A stretch of DNA of 62,000 bases from positions 481,671 to 543,670 of the forward strand of contig MNCI01005567.1 in assembly GCA_015680685.1 (NCBI GenBank), in the 5' to 3' direction. Origin of the DNA: Gnetum montanum. Lineage: Eukaryota > Streptophyta > Gnetopsida > Gnetales > Gnetaceae. The notes beneath the pieces are model-generated. The model was not told the origin of the DNA and made no database searches. It saw only the letters and a program-made list of their open reading frames with translations. Position numbers and translations under genes: made by a program. The stretch's first letter is position 1. Each line of letters begins with the position of its first letter. Shown here one piece after another: positions 58,248 to 62,000 of this stretch.

Positions 58248-58437
58248 GCAACAATACTATTCGCAACAGAAACGGTGAATCGCATGCACCACCGTGGCTT
58301 TCGGATTCGTTGCTTACGGCAGCCGGTCAAGGGATTCTCCCAAATCCATATCATTGCTGCAACCATTCGAGAACCCCAGATATAAAACGACATGTATCCA
58401 CGGCATAACAAACATACCCTGCACCACCACCAACAAC
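58248..58437 (+). promoter_or_regulatory. Promoter and 5' UTR of nepenthesin gene 2
   Basis: Shared with gene 1: GTGAATCGCATGCA (58275-58288, with the RY core CATGCA), AAGGGATTCTCCCAAATCCA (58329-58348) and the TATA box TATAAAA (58381-58387). The start codon is 51 bp after the TATA box, so the 5' UTR should be short (about 25 nt). Confidence 0.75.
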
Positions 58438-59865
58438 ATGGCAACCGCAACAGTCGCATCAGCAGCAATCTTAGCCTTCTTCTGCCTGTGTCTCAACTTG
58501 GGGTTTTCCCAGACGATTGCGCCAGCAGTTGCTGCAACCAACAGAACCAGCAGCAGCGCCAAAGTGGTGCGCTTAGAACTCATTCCACGCGACTCGCCGC
58601 TGGCGGCCACCTCCAACAGATCGGCGTCGTTTCTGCGCGGCCTCACCGAGAGCGACCGACTTCGGCGGGCCGTTCGGCGCAGCCACGCGCGGGCTGCTGC
58701 CATACAGCGCCGGCTCCGGGCACTGGCGGACCTGGGCCAGGACAAGGCCGGGGTCCAACCGGGGGGATACGAGCTACCCATGACGAAGTCCAGCGTAACG
58801 TATGTGACGAAACTGAGCATCGGCTCGCAGTCATTGCAGTACCTTGCCGTTGTGGACACCGGCAGCGACCTCATCTGGACGCAGTGCCTACCCTGCGTAA
58901 CCTGCTTCCACCAGGACACGCCCATATTCGACCCTTCCAACTCCCAAACGTACACGACCTGCGCATACGACTCACCGGCGTGCCGGATGCTGCCACCGAA
59001 CCACTCGTCCCGTGGCAGCAACAACGAGTGCAAGTACAAGTACGGCTACGCCGACAGCTCCGGCACGGAGGGCGTGCTCTCCACCGAGTCGTTCTCGCTG
59101 TCGGGAGCCCCGTTTCCGGACGTCGTCTTCGGCTGCGGACACAAAAACACCGGAAACAGCCTCCATGGCTTCGGCGGCATTATCGGCTTCGGCCGCGGCG
59201 AGCTCTCGTTGCCGTCTCAGTTCGCGAGCAGCGTCGGCTCCCAGGGCGCGACCTTCGGCTACTGCCTGACCTCCTCCACCAGCCAAAACAGCCCCATGTG
59301 GCTGGGCCCTGACGCCACCTCCAAGTTCCCCAGCGGCGTCCTTCGCCGCAGCACGCCGCTGCTCCTGAACCCCTTCATGACCACGCACTACCACTACGTC
59401 TCCCTCACCGCCATCGACGTCGCCCACATCCCCGTGCCCATCCCCAGCGGAGCATTCGATTTCCGGCCCGACGGCAGCGGCGGACTCGTCCTCGACTCCG
59501 GCACCACCATCTCTTATTTGGAGACACGGACGTACAACAATCTTGTCGGTGTCCTCACCTCCCGCATCAAGATCGATCCCGTGGATGGCTCCTCCGTCCG
59601 CATGAGGCTGTGCTTTGACGCGTCGGAGGTGCAGTCCAGGAATATCCTTTTTCCCCGGGTGACGCTCACGTTCCAAGGCGGTGCAAAATTATATTGGCTG
59701 CCCAACCATTACTTGATGCACATTAACAATTTCTTGTGCGCTTCCCTCGCCCCTGCGCCTCAGGTATCCATCCTTGGCAGCTTCGGCCTGCTGAACTACT
59801 TCATGCTCCACGACACTGCCCTTAACAAACTCGATTTCGCCCCCGCCGACTGCAAATCTCTCTAA
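58438..59865 (+). CDS. Nepenthesin-type aspartic protease (gene 2)
   Basis: 475 residues in one exon. I start at 58438 because a signal peptide (AAILAFFCLCLNLGFSQ) follows at once, it aligns with the gene 1 start, and the TATA box lies 51 bp upstream. A longer in-frame start at 58294 would precede the TATA box. Both catalytic motifs are canonical: Asp140-Thr-Gly-Ser (VVDTGSDLIWTQC) and Asp353-Ser-Gly-Thr. The Cys-rich nepenthesin insert (CLPCVTC to about 198) and a flap with Tyr204 (YADSSGTEG) are present. The propeptide is basic (RRAVRRSHARAAAIQRR). Expected to be a secreted, probably apoplastic or vacuolar, acid endopeptidase; the substrate is not deducible. Strong GC bias and an intact frame indicate a working gene. 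Confidence 0.95.
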   Translation: MATATVASAAILAFFCLCLNLGFSQTIAPAVAATNRTSSSAKVVRLELIPRDSPLAATSNRSASFLRGLTESDRLRRAVRRSHARAAAIQRRLRALADLGQDKAGVQPGGYELPMTKSSVTYVTKLSIGSQSLQYLAVVDTGSDLIWTQCLPCVTCFHQDTPIFDPSNSQTYTTCAYDSPACRMLPPNHSSRGSNNECKYKYGYADSSGTEGVLSTESFSLSGAPFPDVVFGCGHKNTGNSLHGFGGIIGFGRGELSLPSQFASSVGSQGATFGYCLTSSTSQNSPMWLGPDATSKFPSGVLRRSTPLLLNPFMTTHYHYVSLTAIDVAHIPVPIPSGAFDFRPDGSGGLVLDSGTTISYLETRTYNNLVGVLTSRIKIDPVDGSSVRMRLCFDASEVQSRNILFPRVTLTFQGGAKLYWLPNHYLMHINNFLCASLAPAPQVSILGSFGLLNYFMLHDTALNKLDFAPADCKSL

Positions 59866-60360
59866 ACTAAAATTAGGCTTTCGTGAACTGCTCCTGCGGT
59901 CGTCGGTACCAGTCGTGTCTGCGACAACGATGTCGTGCGTTCGGTGTCAGTGTAAACGATGCTCCGTATTTGCCGGAGCTGTTTATTTGGGGTCCGACAG
60001 TGCCTTTCGACCAAAATTTTGCCCTCTACTTTCAAAACGCATATGTTTCTTTTAAGATGAGGAGATGCTTATGGAAGGGGTGAACTTTAAAAAAAAAATT
60101 TGGATATTGAGTTGTAATACCGAAGAAACTGAGATTTCTAATCCTTTTATAGCTAAACTATGATTCAACCAAAATGCAGCCTTCTATTTTTTGAAACAAT
60201 AAGTGAACTTTTCATAATTTTAAAGATTAAAGAGTTATAATACGAACGAAAATGAGATCGGATATGTAAATGAACATGAGATTTCGTAATGGATCAGAAA
60301 ACAAAAGATTCTAGAGCCGTTCTGCAATGCCTGGACTTCAAAAAACAATTAAAAAAAAAA
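59866..60360. other. 3' flank of nepenthesin gene 2
   Basis: Holds the 3' untranslated region. It becomes AT-rich after about 60080; no further gene. Confidence 0.45.
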
Positions 60361-60364
60361 AGGT

Positions 60365-60600
60365 TAACAGCTGGACGAAAATGAAATTTCTAAGACGGTA
60401 ATGATAAACAATAAAAAAATTTTAACATATGGAAGAAGATGAGATTTATGCCACGCTAATGGTAAACTTAATAAAATATTCAACCGCTGAGCAAGATGAG
60501 ATTTAAATTTGAAAAATATACCATGGTAAAATAATGAGGAAGAGATTTCATATAAGGTGGTGAGATTTCTTTCGTGGTAATTCATGATTTTAAAAAATAG
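60365..60600. repeat. Degenerate ~60-bp tandem repeat
   Basis: Units begin at about 60371, 60431, 60489 and 60545 around GAAGATGAGATTT followed by GGTAATGATAAAC/GCTAATGGTAAAC. More diverged GATGAGATTT-like words occur from 60120. Confidence 0.6.
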
Positions 60601-61040
60601 TAACAAATTTGTGATATCCTATTCTTGGATGTTATAGTAAATATCAAGTATTCATAACTTTTGACTTTGCGTAAACAAAATAACAAGAAAAATGTAGAAA
60701 GAAAATGAAAAGAATGGTTTATTAATATGAAATAATGTACATGGATCAAGCTCTAAAGGTTCCTTGGGATTGTTTTCCTTTAGCATGTATCTCTTAGAGG
60801 CAATCCAATAGTACCATCACTATTAGGCCTATAACCAATCCAAAAGTATGGCTAGTCACCTTTTTTTCCTGTTTTGCCCGATACCTTTTACTTGCTATTG
60901 TTAACTCTGCAACTCCATATTAATACAACCTCTAATGCCTATATATAAATACCTTAAGGAAAACCTTCAAACATCACCTCAAGAAACATGCCCATTATTA
61001 CAAAGTGTCCTTTTGAGTCTTAATTACAATTTGCAACAAT
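60601..61040. other. AT-rich DNA, no gene recognised
   Basis: No supported coding frame. Confidence 0.4.
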
Positions 61041-61178
61041 GACATGTTAGCTTAGTGGTACAGTGCTTGGCTTGGTAATCCCAAGTCATAGGTTTAGTTC
61101 TACTAGTTTTCACTAAATTTTATAAACTTCCATAAACCTTGAGGTGTACTTATGTTTCACTTATTTCAAGTTCCAACA
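61041..61178 (+). mobile_element. tRNA-derived SINE, copy 5
   Basis: GTTAGCTTAGTGGTACAG (A box), TAGGTTTAGTTCTAC (B box, decayed) and the 3' end GAGGTGTACTTATGTTTCAC as in copy 2. The central body is diverged. Confidence 0.75.
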
Positions 61179-62000
61179 CCCCTTAATTACAACTTAGCCT
61201 TTTCAGATTATGATAATTACAACAATTTTTATGATCTTTGTTATGAAACAACTTTATTTAATAATGAAGACATAACAATCTACCCCCTTTAACTTTTGTT
61301 CAAGCTTTAGTGCTCCTTCCATGCTCCGATATTTTAATTTCTTCTTTTCAAATGGGATTAAATATCCTAGTATTCTCTCATTTATTCTACAAACAAAATA
61401 CAGGTGAGAAGAAGATGTAAAAATTAAATATTAATTTGGCAATTCTTACCTTTATCTATAGGAAATGATAAGAGGCGAATTAAATGTCTACCAACTACCA
61501 ATCTCTAGTCCTAACTAGGTTCACACAAAGTGCAACTCATATCTATTTACCCAAGTCAATGTAGGACAAATTCTTTTTTCTACTTGTATTACCAAAAATA
61601 TTTTACTTATCTAATTAAAATATAAATTAAGAAATAAAGGAAATTAAAAAGATCAGAAATAAAAGTAAGGTTAAGATCCACAAGAACTTGTACTAATTTG
61701 TATGGCTTAAAAGGAAAACTTCCACAAAAACATTTTTACCTTTAAATATATTTGTATCTCATCTTTTTCAAATTGAGTTAGAATTGGTATAGGAATTTCC
61801 ATGGTAAGACTTCTTATAGGCACAATACACTAGCATTTAAATCTTGTAATTCAATCAAGATGCATGGGTATCAATACTTGTGTCAATCCAAGACCTAAGG
61901 TGGACATACTAGATGTTGTCTTTCATTAGCAAGGAATATTATATTCACATTGTATGTTATGATCCTTATTCTTGAATTCTCTCCTAGATTATTTCTCCTC
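61179..62000. other. AT-rich DNA to window end
   Basis: No coding frame or repeat that I can identify. Confidence 0.4.

Noticed and set aside
58294-58437. N-terminal extension of gene 2 from an upstream ATG
   Set aside because: It would precede the TATA box at 58381 and place 48 non-signal residues before the signal peptide; the paralogue lacks it.
58314-59676. Long frames on both strands overlapping nepenthesin gene 2 (up to 306 codons)
   Set aside because: Shadow frames caused by high GC; the 475-codon frame has the signal peptide, catalytic motifs and promoter.

Overview
This is plant nuclear DNA, most likely from a large, repeat-rich seed-plant genome. A gymnosperm-like genome is my inference from the low gene density and old nested retroelements; the species cannot be named from the sequence. 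Only two intact protein-coding genes are visible in 62 kb. Both encode intronless nepenthesin-type aspartic proteases, GC-rich islands in AT-rich repeats. They are paralogues pointing away from each other (minus strand at 8286-9680, plus strand at 58438-59865) and share a recognisable promoter. One has a canonical catalytic motif; the other has its first DTGS motif changed to DPAS.

Almost everything else is transposable element. Left block (1-7536): the end of a Ty3/gypsy LTR (1-84) lies in a Tat-like Ty3 integrase remnant (85-747). That is followed by a tandem-repeat 3' region (790-1098) and a hairpin-rich candidate LTR (2757-4736). Next come a decayed coiled-coil ORF (about 4990-6430) and the 3' LTR of another Ty3 element (6642-7536). 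Then follow nepenthesin gene 1, two SINE copies, and element A (12061-21750, minus), a nearly complete Athila-like Ty3 element with gag, protease, RT, RNase H, integrase, two LTRs and a perfect 5-bp target duplication GATAT.

Central block (21856-45812): three nested insertions. A Ty3 element D (minus) contains a copia element K (26335-39157, minus), which contains a second A-family element B (about 30374-37133, plus). B keeps gag and protease but has lost RT, RNase H and integrase. The nesting is supported by LTR pairs, primer-binding sites, polypurine tracts and target duplications.

Right block (45813-55260): fragments of LTR elements (an inverted LTR-like pair, a copia RT/RNase H remnant, a third D-family LTR with an Asp-tRNA primer-binding site), two SINE copies and a minisatellite. 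Then come a hAT transposase C-terminal remnant (55960-56620), nepenthesin gene 2 with its promoter, a 60-bp degenerate tandem repeat and a fifth SINE.

Most differences between repeat copies that I checked are C-to-T or G-to-A, and many in-frame stops are TAG/TGA/TAA where Gln or Arg is expected. This fits long methylation-driven decay. Two N runs and three single Ns mark assembly joins inside repeats; some apparent structures there may be assembly artefacts. No tRNA, rRNA, CRISPR array or prokaryotic-type operon is present.
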